A DNA stretch of 64,000 nt from Petaurus breviceps papuanus (GCA_028583685.1 JAMXIF010000015.1:65154240-65218239), one strand, 5' to 3'. Counted from the stretch's first letter, positions 46,880 through 57,920 are shown. A program made the numbers and translations. The notes: generated from the letters alone by a model not told the origin.

Positions 46880-47000
46880 TAAACCATATAGGTTCTACAC
46901 ATACATTCCTATTGAACACATTCACATTAGTCATGTTCCATAGAATTATAACAAATGGGAGAAACTATGAGAAAGAAAACAAACAAAAGAGAAAATCACA
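46880..47000 (-). mobile_element. L1 3' UTR fragment
   Basis: Antisense L1 block 'ggttctacacatacattcct', 'cacattagtcatgttccata', 'acaaatgggagaaactatga'. Almost the same as part of 47770-48010. Confidence 0.75.
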
Positions 47001-47204
47001 AAGAGTAGTCAATAATACTTAGCTTGTGCATATGTGGAGTTAAATACAAATTTATCTGTAACTTACTCAAATACAATGGAGATTTATTTGAGAATGTCCC
47101 CTCCTTTAGACTGAGAAAAGGGTGTGTAATGGTATGTCCTAGAATATTTGGGGGCAGGCTTGACATTCCTAAAGGATGAAGTAATTGGTCTAAGAATTTT
47201 ACTA

Positions 47205-47600
47205 CAATAGGATCAGAGATTTCTATCTGGGAGGGACCTTAGAAGTGAACTAGTGTAATTCCTTCATTTTACAGATGAGAAAAGTAAAGCCATGAGAAAT
47301 CAAGGAAATCACTCAATGTAATAGAGCTAACTAGTAGCAAAGGAAAGATTTGAGTCCATGTTCAGATTCCAAATCCAATGTTCTTTCATCTGCATGACGG
47401 TCTTTCAAGATATACTTTTTTCTCTTGCTATTAACAATATCAACTCATATTTCAATATAACTTTGCAGTTTACCAAATCATTTTTCATAAAAATCCTGTA
47501 ATATTATATATTCAAATATTGTCATCCCCATTTTACAGATGATGTCAGAGCTGGAAATTGAGTCCAAGTCTTTTGACTCCAAGGTTGTTGATCTTTCTAG
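47205..47600 (-). repeat. Two MIR/THER-type SINE fragments
   Basis: First at 47205-47400 ('gggagggaccttagaagtga', 'cattttacagatgagaaaag', 'gatttgagtccatgttcaga'). Second at 47430-47600 ('tttgcagtttaccaaatcat', 'ccccattttacagatgatgt', 'gagtccaagtcttttgactc'). Confidence 0.7.
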
Positions 47601-47624
47601 TGTATTGTGATATAATAATGAGTA

Positions 47625-47705
47625 AATAAAAAAAATTAATTAAAGATTGACTATGCACCAAGTAAGTTCTAGAAATACAAATACAAAAATGAATCAGCCT
47701 CTGCT
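47625..47705 (-). repeat. L2 3' end fragment
   Basis: 'gactatgcaccaagtaagtt' and 'gaatcagcctctgctctc'. Followed by (TA)n at 47710-47770. Confidence 0.5.
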
Positions 47706-47769
47706 CTCTTTATACATATATATATAATAATAATTAATTAATTTATATATATATATATATATACACACA

Positions 47770-48010
47770 CACATTTAGTTTTCAACATTTACTTCCATAA
47801 GTGTTAAATTCCTCCACCCCTTCCCAAGACAGCATGTAATCCAATATAGGCTCTACACATACATTCCTGTTGAACCCATTCACATTAGTCATGTTCCATA
47901 GAATTATAACAAATGGGAGAAACTATGAGAAAGAAAACAAAGCAAAAGAGAAAAGAGTCAGCTTCACTAGGCATTCCAACTCCATATTTCTTTCTCTGGA
48001 AGTGGATGGC
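47770..48010 (-). mobile_element. L1 3' fragment with true 3' end
   Basis: Antisense L1 from 'ttttcaacatttacttccat' through 'agacagcatgtaatccaata', 'ggctctacacatacattcct' and 'tcatgttccatagaattata' to 'tttctctggaagtggatggc'. Confidence 0.8.
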
Positions 48011-48439
48011 ATTTTTGAAAGGGGTTTATATTCTGAAAAGGGGAGAAAATACACATAGAAGTTTCACCTTCAGGACAGATGTGAATGATGTACTTTGGAT
48101 TCCGTGAATGTTTTGCTTTAATTTACTGCTGAATAAATAGAGAGTTCACTATCTTATGTAATCAGAACCTTAAAGCTGTTCATAGCAACAGTCCTCTAGA
48201 AAGCTGCTCGTGGTTGGCATTACAATACTGAAGGCCAGAAAGTGGTCATGGGTCTCAGACAGAGTGACTGAGCAAGGATCAAGCACAGAAGCAACAACAG
48301 CTGTGTGGTTCTAGTTCCAAATAGAGTAGAGTTTTAGATCCGGCTGCAAACCTGCCTGAAGCCTGCAGTACGGATAGCACACCCAGAAGAAGAAAATAAC
48401 TCCACTATCTACAAGAAAAACCTAAAAAAAAATTAGGTT

Positions 48440-50260
48440 GGGCATGAGAACACTGGTTCTGCTTCCAGCTCAACTTTTAGCACTATCATCTGGGAAGACA
48501 GCTCCTGTGGATCAGGGGCCAGTCATCCTCACTCCCTTGCCAAACAACTGCCACACACAAGGTAAGAAAACCAGCCTAAGAGAAGCAGCAAGGCACACTG
48601 AGGGAGAGGGAGGAGGCAACAGGTACAAAAGAAATCAAAACACCACCAACACCTGGCTTACTACTTCTCTTCACATGCTGATGGAGGAGTCTGAGTCCAA
48701 GACAATTAGGAATTGCAGTATCTTCTAACCACCAGACTTTCTTCTAACCAAATTCCTATAGCTATAATGATAGCAAAATCATTGTGGAGAAATGGCTCTC
48801 CTTAACAACATCAAAAATTACTGCTGACCAATTACCACAAACAGAGTGACACAGGAGCCTTGGAGGGCCAGGACCTCCCTGACCACTGGCTCTTCTTCTA
48901 GCCAGCCCTCCCAGCCATTATCTGGGGAGACAATGCATGTGGAGTAATGCAATGCCAAGCAGAGGCAACTTCCAAGTTCCAGCATAATCAAAATACAGCA
49001 TTTACCAAGTGTAATTCAATAATATCCAAGTATTACTCCACCCCTGGAAAGTACATTCATTTAGTCAGTCACAAAGTCTTTCTTCTCAAATGGAGATAAG
49101 TTTCCAATCATAAACAAAGCACATTCATTTGGTCAGTCACAGAGCACAAAAAAGTCAAAAGTTTCCCACCCCTGGGTCACAACTGAATTACAATTATCAT
49201 GGGTTAATGCCAAGCTCCTTCTCAAAAGGGGCAGTGGAGAGCACAGAGGCCATCTATCCCTGAGCTACAACAAGGTTACAATATCATCAAAATATTTAAT
49301 ACCCAAAGAGAGGTCTTTTCTTCATCTTGATCTGAGGCAAATCTCAGCAATCTCTGTTCCTGTGGAGACAAAGCTTAACAAAGCCACAATATACATTACC
49401 AGTGTCTTCATCAATTCACTCTCTGCCTGCAGAAGTCTCAGGACCCCTGAAAATATCAACAAGACCCTCATCCAGGATTTCTGTAAAAATATGACAAGAA
49501 AATCCTTCTTAAGGGCTTCTGAACCAACAGCAAGGTTCTAGGACCTCTGCAACAACAGCACTGTCCTTCACCAGCAGACAAATCTAGCAAAACAACGTCA
49601 AAACAGACAGACAAAATACCAGCATCGCACCCATGTCTCATCACAGTCCTTGGCAGCTCCAGGTGGCAGCTCTCAAAAGTCCTGGACACATCCAACTAGC
49701 CCTCAGCAATCCTTTCTCTCTCTGCCTCCATGATGCTGCTCTCAAAAGTTCTTCTGCCTCTTTCTGCTCCAGCCTTCTCTATGCTTGGGCCTCTCTCTAA
49801 ATCCACAGCATCAGCTCCTCCCAGTTCAGCCCTCTCTTTTCACATCAACAAGTCCATCCCACAAGTGGGATTCACAAGCTCTGGGTTTCAACACTGGTCC
49901 CAAAAACCAAGCCAATAGAGGGGGATCTTTAAATTATATTACTATTCCAAATAAAGCCCAGACATCCCTATCAACTGCCAACCAACAGTCACTCAAAGGA
50001 CAGCTAAACCAGGCTGACTGAGAAAACAAAACACTCTGAGGGGGAGACAGGAGGTAGCATGTGCCAAATAAATCAAAGCACCACATTGAAAACCATTTCC
50101 CCTCAGACTTTGACAGGTACAACCCAGAGCCCTGAGCCCAAGAGCCTGGGGAATAGCAATGCTTTTAACCCACTGCTCTCAGCCATCCTTATGGAGGCAA
50201 CTCCTGTGGAGATGCAGCCTGGCCACTACTCCTACAGGTGCAACAGCTCTAGCTAGTGAA
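48440..50260. mobile_element. LTR-like fossil region with imperfect direct repeats
   Basis: CA-rich, relatively GC-rich stretch unlike its surroundings. A block at about 48535-48740 is repeated in the same orientation at about 49970-50170: compare 'gaaatcaaaacaccacc' with 'aaatcaaagcaccac', and 'gagtctgagtccaagaca' with 'gagccctgagcccaagag'. The repeats lie about 1.4 kb apart. This could be a retroviral-type element with diverged LTRs or an unclassified repeat with internal duplications. No viral protein motif is recognised. Broken and old. Confidence 0.35.
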
Positions 50261-50454
50261 GACTCTGAAAAGAAAGTTCTTAGCACCAAAGTTCTGTGCA
50301 TTATCAAATTATTCAACATCAGAAGCTAATATTTTATCAGTGGAAATTATATGAAAAGATAGGTATAAAAACCTGCTTTATTTAATGTACTGTAAGGATC
50401 ATAGGACCTTTCCATCTGAGTTGCTGTTGAAACATTCCATATGTATTGTCTTCC

Positions 50455-50575
50455 TCATTAGTATGTGAGTTCCTTGAAAGATGTGGCTGTATTACTTTTA
50501 TATTTGTCTCCTCACTATTTAACACAGTGTTTTTCAAGAAGTAGAAGCTTAATAAATATTCATTCAAGTTCAATT
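50455..50575 (+). repeat. L2 3' end
   Basis: Sense L2 terminus: 'gtgagttccttgaaagatgt', 'tatatttgtctcctcactat', 'aagcttaataaatattcatt'. Confidence 0.75.
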
Positions 50576-51382
50576 AGAATTCCTGCAAGAGAAAAAAGAA
50601 TGAAATGTTGAAGTGTTAAAATGATTTTATAAATGAAAAGAAAGCACTAGAGGAAAATATTGGAAAAGATATGAAGCACTAAAAGAAAGAATTAGAAAGA
50701 GAATAAACAGCTTAGCTGGTTGGTTGGTTGGTTGGTTGTTGTCCTTCATTCTCGAAGAGGACCAAAATAACATCACTATGCTAGAGTCAAGGCACAGTGT
50801 GTCTAATTGTGGTTGATCAGACCAGTACAAGGTCAGAATGTTCTACCACAAGTCGGATACAAATAGTTCATGTGAACATTTGAGATGGATTCTTTCAATT
50901 TGTGCATCTTGTGGTGGGTTTTTTTTTTTAGCAATTTCAATTCTACTTTTTTCATAGAACACAGAAACTTCTTGGATGAGCATGACATGCTGAGCAGTCC
51001 TGTGCCAATGTCACCCATGTCAAACAATCATTTCGAAAGTATTTAAGAGACATCTTGAAAATGTCCTTGTATCACTTCTTTTGACCGCCATGTGAACTCT
51101 TGTCCTGTGTGATTTCACCATAAAGTAGTCTTTTTCCCAAAAGTACATTTTGCACTCAAACAATATGGCCAGCCCATCAGAGTTTCACTCCTAAAGTAGA
51201 GCTGGCAGTTTAGTTTGAGAAGGACCACAGTGTCTGGTATCTTATCCTGCCAATTGATCTTCAGAAAGACAATTCAATTGGAAGAAATTGTCTCCTGGCA
51301 TGATGCTGGTATACTGTCCAAGTTTCACAGGCATACAACAATGAGGTCAGCACCACAGTTCAGTAGACCTTCAGTTTGCTAG

Positions 51383-51799
51383 TCAGTCTAATATCTCTTC
51401 TCTCCCACACTTTTCTTTGGAGACTCCCAAATACTGAGTAATATGTGTGTCAACCTCGTTATCAATGTGGTCATCCCTAGAAAGTATATTACCAAGGTAA
51501 GCGAACTTATCAACAGCATTCAAAACTTCTCCATTTGCCGTAACCAATGATTCCATGTATGGATGGTGTGGTGGAGGCTGATGGAGCACTGGAATTTTCT
51601 TGATGTTAATTGTTAGGACAGAATTAACACAAGCGTTGAAGAATTGATCCATACTTTGTTGTATCTCAGCTTCAGAGGCTTCATTGAGTGCACAATCATA
51701 TGCAAAAAGAAAATTATGCACCAACACTTCCTCCATTTTTGTCTTGGCTTGTAGTCTTTTCAAGTTGAAGAGTTTACCATATGCCATGCTCATCTTCAT
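51383..51799 (-). pseudogene. RTE reverse transcriptase C-terminal part
   Basis: 138-codon frame with MEEVLVHNFLFAYDCALNEA, NIKKIPVLHQP and VDKFAYLGNILSRDDHIDNEV, a characteristic RTE palm-to-thumb segment. The first catalytic aspartate of the box is Tyr (codon at 51698-51700). Confidence 0.85.
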
Positions 51800-52020
51800 T
51801 AAAAGCCTTTGACAACATGACTGAAAACATCATGCTAAAAAGCATGGAGGAAAGCACACAGTCTTGTTTCACTCCAATGGTGACTAGGAAAGCATGAGAA
51901 CATTGTCCATTATCCAGAACCCAAGCAAGGATGCCATCATGAAATTAATGTAGTGTTGATGAATTCTCTAGGCAACCCAATTTTGACATAATATTCCATA
52001 AGCCCTCACTACTGACAGTA

Positions 52021-52722
52021 TGTAACAGCAAGAACCCTAGCATACCCAGGATGACTGCTAGCACAGGTTCTTTGATCTGCTTTACTAAAGGAAAGCAATT
52101 TTAAAGGGATCAACAATCTTTAATTAATCTTATACATATATAGGCATGTGTGTGTATGTACATATGTGTATGTGTGCACTCATGTGTGTATATCTATGTA
52201 TGAATATGTTTATACGGGTGTGTATATGTATGTATGCATGTGTGTATAAATTCACTTAGTTCAGAGGAAAAAGTCAGCATCCTGAACTTCTGAAAATACA
52301 AATAGAAATTACAAGCAAACAAAAAATATAGACAGAGGAAATAGCACAGTTCAACAGACCAACAGACAGGGATTCAAGTTGTCTGACAATTACATAGATA
52401 TATAGTTAGTTACCGGAGAGAGAAGCACCAACATTTGTGTTTTCAAAGACAGGGGGCTCAATGGCTACCCAGTCTCACCTGGCCAAATCACGAAACTCTT
52501 CCCATAAGTGAGCTCCAAAGCAAAACCTCGTCTCAGAGTATATATACCCTTCTTCAGCATCAGAGGACATCACAACTTTTGTGACCCACTGCCTAATTGC
52601 AAAGTGACAAAAGTATGGGTCTTATTGAAAAACAAGCCTTCCCCCAATCAAGTCCCTCCTGTTCAGTACCACTTGAGGTCCATTAAGGAGCAGGGAAAAT
52701 CTTCAAATTCCTTTACCATTAA
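52021..52722. mobile_element. LTR-like repeat inserted in the RTE LINE
   Basis: A 0.7-kb insertion that splits the RTE codons for AFDTV and SSEGL. The 6-mer acagta is repeated at 52015-52020 and 52723-52728, the size typical of many retroviral-type insertions. A related copy lies at 60538-61170. A TG/TA-rich run (52140-52245) has grown inside. No coding parts are seen, so a solo LTR is the simplest guess; the family is unknown. Younger than the RTE. Confidence 0.5.
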
Positions 52723-52973
52723 ACAGTATCAAAGGCCTTGGTCAGATCTACAAACACTGTGTATAGACCTCTGTTCTGCTCATGGCATTTCTTCTGGAGT
52801 TGTCTGGAAGCAAACACCATATTAACTGTTCCTTGGTCCTTTCTGAAGCCACACTGGCTCTCAGGTAGATGACCATCTTTCAGGTCAATGATCAGCCTAT
52901 TAGGAAGGATTCTGACAAGACTCTTACCAGAAATGACTAAGGGAGAGACCAACACCCCCCACCCCATTGTCAC
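52719..52973 (-). pseudogene. RTE reverse transcriptase finger/palm part
   Basis: 84-codon frame: LVRILPNRLIIDLKDGHLPE, then SQCGFRKDQGTV and FVDLTKAFDTV, the RTE motif block before the catalytic box. It is cut by the repeat inserted at 52021-52722. Confidence 0.85.
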
Positions 52974-53439
52974 CTTTATAGAGATGGACAGTAGAAGAAC
53001 CTTGAACTCCTGGAGGCTAACCTCCTCTTGCCATATAATCTGGAAAATTTCAGTCAGCTTTTATATGAGCAATGGACCCCTAACTCATACATCTCAGTTG
53101 GAATAGAATCAGCACCAGGTGCTTTGCCATACCAAAGTTACCTGATGGCATTCAAAACCTCTTCTTCAGTTGGAACTTAAGTTAGGGAGGAATTGACCTC
53201 ACCATTGATTGATGATGGTCTGTTGAAAAGACTATGGAAGTGTTTAGTTCATCTCTCTAGGATCATGTCCTTATCACTAAGCAATGTGGTTCCATCAGCA
53301 TTGAGTAGCTGAGATGCACCATAAGTCTTTGACCCATAAATAGCCTTTGGGGCATCATAAAAGTTCTTTGGATTGTTGCTATCAGCATAAAACTGAATTT
53401 CATCTTCCTTCTTACTGAGGCAAGACTTTTGCATTTACA

Positions 53440-54180
53440 CATCGCATATATGTATAAATGTGTGTTTATGTTTGTGTGCATGGCTGTGCATGCATGCACA
53501 TGAGTGTGCAGAAAAATATTTGAAAATGACCACTGTGGGAGTTTGTTTTGCTTAACCATATATATTTTCTTATGAGGGAAAAATAACTTTTATGTTTCTT
53601 CAATAACTATAGCTATTGCTTTAATAATGGTGGCACTACAGGACTGCTATCAGAGGATGTTGCTAGGTCATTTCTCTGCAAGTGTTGCTTCCCTTGACTG
53701 TGGTTGCCTAAGGTCAAGTTGGAGGTGCAACATTTATCTGGGAAATATGCCCATTTTCATGGTCCTTGCTTTTATCTGCTATTGTTAGCATTAGGTGGTG
53801 GTTGGCATTGGTGAAAAGGACTGAGAGGATGGTGAACCTTTATCTGTAAAGGTTGCTCTCCCCCATAATGGTTGTGAGAGCTAAGCTAAAAGCAGGACCA
53901 GTATCCTGTATGGTGCTACTGTCCCCTGGGCTTTGGGATTGTGAGTCTTTGGTTGTTTCTATTGAAGTGTTAAGAGAGGAATTGGTTTGACCCAATTCCC
54001 ATGCATCTTCTCTAGACTCTCTTTCATAGAACTTTATGGCTTCAGCTAGCCTAGCTTCACTGGACCTTTAATAGTGTTTAGTTGACAGTTGGCACTGGTG
54101 TTTGCTAGAATGGAGGGTATCTTCTCCACAAAGACTGCTCCCTTTGATGGTGGCTGCAGTGACAGAGCTGGGATAGTAAC
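53440..54180. other. Unassigned stretch with degenerate internal repeats
   Basis: Three related segments: 53680-53730 ('aagtgttgcttcccttgact'), 53843-53893 ('aaaggttgctctcccccata') and 54127-54177 ('aaagactgctccctttgatg'), each followed by 'atggt/gtggt…gctg/ttg'-type sequence. No gene seen. Confidence 0.35.
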
Positions 54181-54184
54181 TAAC

Positions 54185-54395
54185 TTTTATTTAGAATTTT
54201 TAGTTTTACAAAAACTTTTCCTCATAACAAAACCGTAATTTAGGTTTTATAAATACTATTTCCATTATACATATGAGGAAATATACTCTAAGGGTTTAAG
54301 TCATGTAAGTGGCATATATACCTCTCATGGTCATATAAGTGGTAAGTATTGAATCCAGGCTTCCTAACTCCGAGTCCAATGCTCTATTCGCTGCA
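54185..54395 (-). repeat. MIR-type SINE
   Basis: 'cattatacatatgaggaaat', 'attgaatccaggcttcctaa', 'ccaatgctctattcgctgca' in antisense order. Confidence 0.7.
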
Positions 54396-54399
54396 ATTA

Positions 54400-54725
54400 G
54401 CAAATAGGGTGCATAAAAACCTTTATCTCTTTCTCCCCCCTCACCACTCCCTTTTAATACTATTCAATGTTTATAGCAACACAAGGTCACTGAGGGTCAC
54501 TATGCCAAAACCAGTTAATTTCATAAATCAGAAAAGTTATATTCATGAAACACTGTCATTGGCTATTAGATACATCAAATCTTAGATATAAAATATGAGT
54601 GATTTTCACTTTAAAAAACCCATGGCACGTCAGATAACAGCAAACAACCATCGAATTCTAGTGATAAAAAAACAGAGAGCTACTTCCTTTAAAACTATTC
54701 ATCACCAACGTCAGAGTCTGGCCAC

Positions 54726-54768
<43 letters not shown>

Positions 54769-54955
54769 AAACAAATGCAATTATAACGTAATTAAAGGCG
54801 GCAAAACGTTTTTTTTTTTTAGAGAAAAACTTGATAATATGATTGATGCAAAAGAATTTTTGGAGGCCAGTGCCATCCAATTTATTTTCTGAATGTTTCA
54901 TTCTATGCATGTAGATCCCATTTAATGGTGTTTTTTTTGAGTTAATCATTCTGTC
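54400..54955. other. No gene; contains (CA)n
   Basis: Unassigned DNA with a (CA)n run at 54729-54764. Confidence 0.5.
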
Positions 54956-54959
54956 ATTC

Positions 54960-55080
54960 ACTAAATGCTATTATATTCAGAGCAGTAGAGAAGGCGTAAT
55001 GCTCAGATAAGAAAGGCTCCTGTTCTCATGGAACTAAAAATCTAGAAACAAAAACAAAAATACAAAAAACTAAAATACAC
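54960..55080 (-). repeat. L2 3' end fragment
   Basis: 'cattcactaaatgctattat' then 'gctcctgttctcatggaact'. Old. Confidence 0.5.
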
Positions 55081-55096
55081 AGTACCATATAACTAT

Positions 55097-55310
55097 TACA
55101 TGGCAGATAGGTGATGCAATAGTTAAAATAATGGACTACATCTGAATTCAGGGAGATCACAGTTCAAATGCGACCTCAAATACTTATGAACTGTGTGATT
55201 CTGGGTTAATCATTTAACTATAATATGCCTCACTTTCCTCATTATAAAATGGGGGAAATAATACCACTTCCTCTGAGAGTTATTGTGAGGATAAAATGGA
55301 AATTTTAAAA
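55097..55310 (+). repeat. MIR/THER-1 SINE
   Basis: Sense: 'tggcagataggtgatgcaat', 'acagttcaaatgcgacctca', 'tgcctcactttcctcattat', 'gagagttattgtgaggataa'. Confidence 0.8.
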
Positions 55311-55523
55311 TATTTTTTCAATTTTAACATTTATTTTTATATATGTATATATGCATATATACATAAACAAAAAAGTATATGAAGACTATATCTGTCTATA
55401 CTATATGTGTGTATAGTGCATATATCTGTGTGTGTATATATAAATACACACACATATGTGTGGGTGTGTATCAGTGAAGAAGTTTCCAGAGCATGATTTT
55501 TGGTATTATATTAAAAGAGGAAG

Positions 55524-55610
55524 ATCTGGTCACTCTTTACCACCCTAATGCCATTTGATAAGGCCCTTCCTGCTCAGAAATCACACAGTACTTTGCACCT
55601 CTTTGTTGCA
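55524..55610 (-). repeat. Left arm of an 87-bp inverted repeat
   Basis: The reverse complement aligns without gaps to 56807-56893, with about 12 mismatches in 87 by my count. The shared core is 'tgtgtgatttctgagcagga'. Family unknown. Confidence 0.8.
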
Positions 55611-55619
55611 GGTAAAAAA

Positions 55620-56500
55620 AATTATAATTTTAACATTCATTTTTTTAAATTGAGTTACAAATTCTCTCTCTCACTGAGAAGTCAAGCAATTTGATATAGG
55701 TTATACATATGCAGTCATGCAAAACATTTCTGTATTAGTCATGTTGTAAAAAAAATGAATAAAAACTGAGAAAAAAAAGTTTGGTTTTGTTTTTAAAAAA
55801 CATTCTTCCATCTGAATTCAGAATCCATCATTTCTTTCTGTGATTATGGATAGCATTTTTCACCATAAGTCCTTCGGAATTATCTTGGGTCATGGTACTA
55901 TTAAGAATAACTAAGTCATTCTCCATTGATCATTATATAGTATTGCTGTTACTATATACACTGTTCTTCAGCATATTTCAGAACAGAACACTTCACTTTG
56001 CCGCAACTAATGTAAATCTTTCCAGGTTTGTCTGAAAGCATTGTGCTTGTCATTTCTTATGGTGCACAATAGTATTCCATTATAAGCATAGATCATATCT
56101 TGTTCATACATTCCCCAATTAATGGACATCCCCTTAATTTCCAATTTTTTGCCACCACACATACACACACAAAAAAAATCTTTTATAAATATTTTTGTAC
56201 AAATATATTCTTTTCCTTTTTTATCTCTTTGGGACACAGATTCAGTAGTGTTATTTCTGGGTCAATAGGTATGCATGTTTCTGTAGCCCTTTGGCCAGAG
56301 TTCCAAATTATTCTCCAGAACAAATGAATTAGTCCACAACTCTACCAACAGTGCTTTAATGTCCCAATTTTCCCACATTCCCTCCAACATTTGTCATTTT
56401 CCTTTTCTGTCATATTAAAAAATTTGACAGGTATGTTTCAATTTGCATTTCTCTAATCAATAGTGACCTAGAGCATTTTTTTCATATGATTGTAAATAGC
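55620..56500 (-). mobile_element. L1 3' part (ORF2 tail and 3' UTR)
   Basis: Antisense L1: 'aaattgagttacaaattctc', 'ggttatacatatgcagtcat', 'ggatagcatttttcaccata', 'acaatagtattccattataa', 'atggacatccccttaatttc', 'tttgcatttctctaatcaat'. A 76-codon minus frame (56007-56237) is an ORF2 C-terminal remnant. An odd (CACA)n bit sits at 56158-56172. Confidence 0.8.
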
Positions 56501-56524
56501 TTACAGTGTTTTCTACTTAATCTC

Positions 56525-56717
56525 AGAGCTCCAGAATTTGACTATAATAATCCCAGGAATTTTCATTTTAAGATCTCCTTCAGCAGGTGACCAATGGATT
56601 CTTTCCATTTCTATTTTATCCTCTGGTTCTAGGACATCAGGGCAGTTTTCCTTGATAATTTCTTGAAATATGATATCTAGGTTCTTTTTATTATGACTTT
56701 CAAACAGTCCAATAAAT
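56525..56717 (-). pseudogene. L1/HAL1 ORF1 fragment, antisense
   Basis: Antisense ORF1 segment: 'tctggttctaggacatcagg' and 'gacttt caaacagtccaata' correspond to the ENCPDVL and IGLxESH regions of the HAL1 ORF1. It lies next to late ORF2/3' UTR with everything between absent. Confidence 0.8.
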
Positions 56718-56806
56718 GAAACAATATTTATGAAGTACTTTTCAAACCTTAAAGTACATATAAATACTAATCATCATCATTATCATCGTCATCATTGTTG
56801 TCATCA

Positions 56807-56893
56807 TGCAACAAAACGGTACAAAGGGCTGTGTGATTTCTGAGCAGGAAGGCCCTTATCAATTGGAATTAGGGTAGTCAGGAGTGAGCAGAT
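56807..56893 (+). repeat. Right arm of the 87-bp inverted repeat
   Basis: Pairs with 55524-55610. TA/CA microsatellite follows directly to about 56975. Confidence 0.8.
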
Positions 56894-56979
56894 ACACACA
56901 CATACATATGTATACATATACACACATCAATGTGTATGTAATACATATATACACATACACATATATAGTATAAACAGAA

Positions 56980-57920
56980 AAGGTGTGTATATACTTTTTG
57001 ACTATGTGTGTGTAAGTTTATATATGCATATGTACATATAGGAAGTTTGTATGGGGGTGTACTCAGGCCTTTCATAGATATCCCTGGTAAGCCTAATGGA
57101 ACCAATTCCATGAAGAAAAACCAAAACACACAAGGACAAAAACCTTCCTGCACAGCATGGTTGACAATAAAGGTTCTGGAGTTTTCTGAAGGTAATAATA
57201 ATAATATGATCAAAGAAATTGTTTTCACATGTTCAGGTGCTAATCTCTGCAAAGAAAAGAAAAGGAGATAAAAAGGCTCAGCAAATAGTCTCTAACAAAT
57301 AAACAAGCAAATCTGCGATGGGAGATCAGAAGAATTTGAAAAACTGTGGTTTCTTTGATTTCTGCTTCTAGTATAGCATCTGTTCAGATGATTTTCTCCC
57401 TAACACTAATTGAAACCAATTTTGTACTTACATATGTGCTTGCATGTATTTTCTCAAATTAATTTATTTTGCAAACAGAGATGCACACATCAAAACTCTT
57501 TAAATCCCAGGTACTACTTTCCCTTTCGCCAAAAAAACACACAATATGTGGAGTCAAAATTTATAAATGATAAGTCCTGAACTCTTTTTGCCTTTAAAAG
57601 CAAAGATATGGACCTAAAGGAGAGGGTCAGCATTTAGACCATAATACTCATGACTTTACAGCCAACAACTTTAGTAGATTTTATGGGTTCAATTGACTGG
57701 GACAATTAGAACTTATCATAATAATAGTGCATTTAGACACTGATGAATCCCTTTCTTGAGTGACTCAGTATATATCAAGGACAATGCAAGTAACATATCC
57801 CCCAAAGATTGGACTTGGAATTGAGTTTAGACTTCAGAATTAGAATTATAATATGGAGTCTAGAGCTAAAAATTGTGTCAAAATTGAGAATAATCAGTCT
57901 AAAGATAGCTAAAATGAGTC
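56980..57920. other. No gene or repeat recognised
   Basis: Unassigned AT-rich DNA; an 87-codon plus frame (57008-57271) shows no domain. Confidence 0.45.

Larger units (their letters stand above)
50718..53436 (-). mobile_element. RTE-clade LINE, 5'-truncated, interrupted
   Basis: Minus-strand reverse transcriptase pieces: YADSNNPKNFYDAPKAIYGS (near 53350), then SQCGFRKDQGTVNMVFASRQ and VDLTKAFDTV (52719-52900), then, after an insertion, SSEGLWNIMSKLGC (about 51960-52015), then FLFAYDCAL (near 51700) and DKFAYLGNILS (near 51500). The 3' end reads 'tggtcctcttcgagaatgaa' and a (CCAA)n tail at 50718-50738. The endonuclease part is missing. The catalytic FADD is FAYD here. Several stops and frame changes; inactive. 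Confidence 0.88.
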
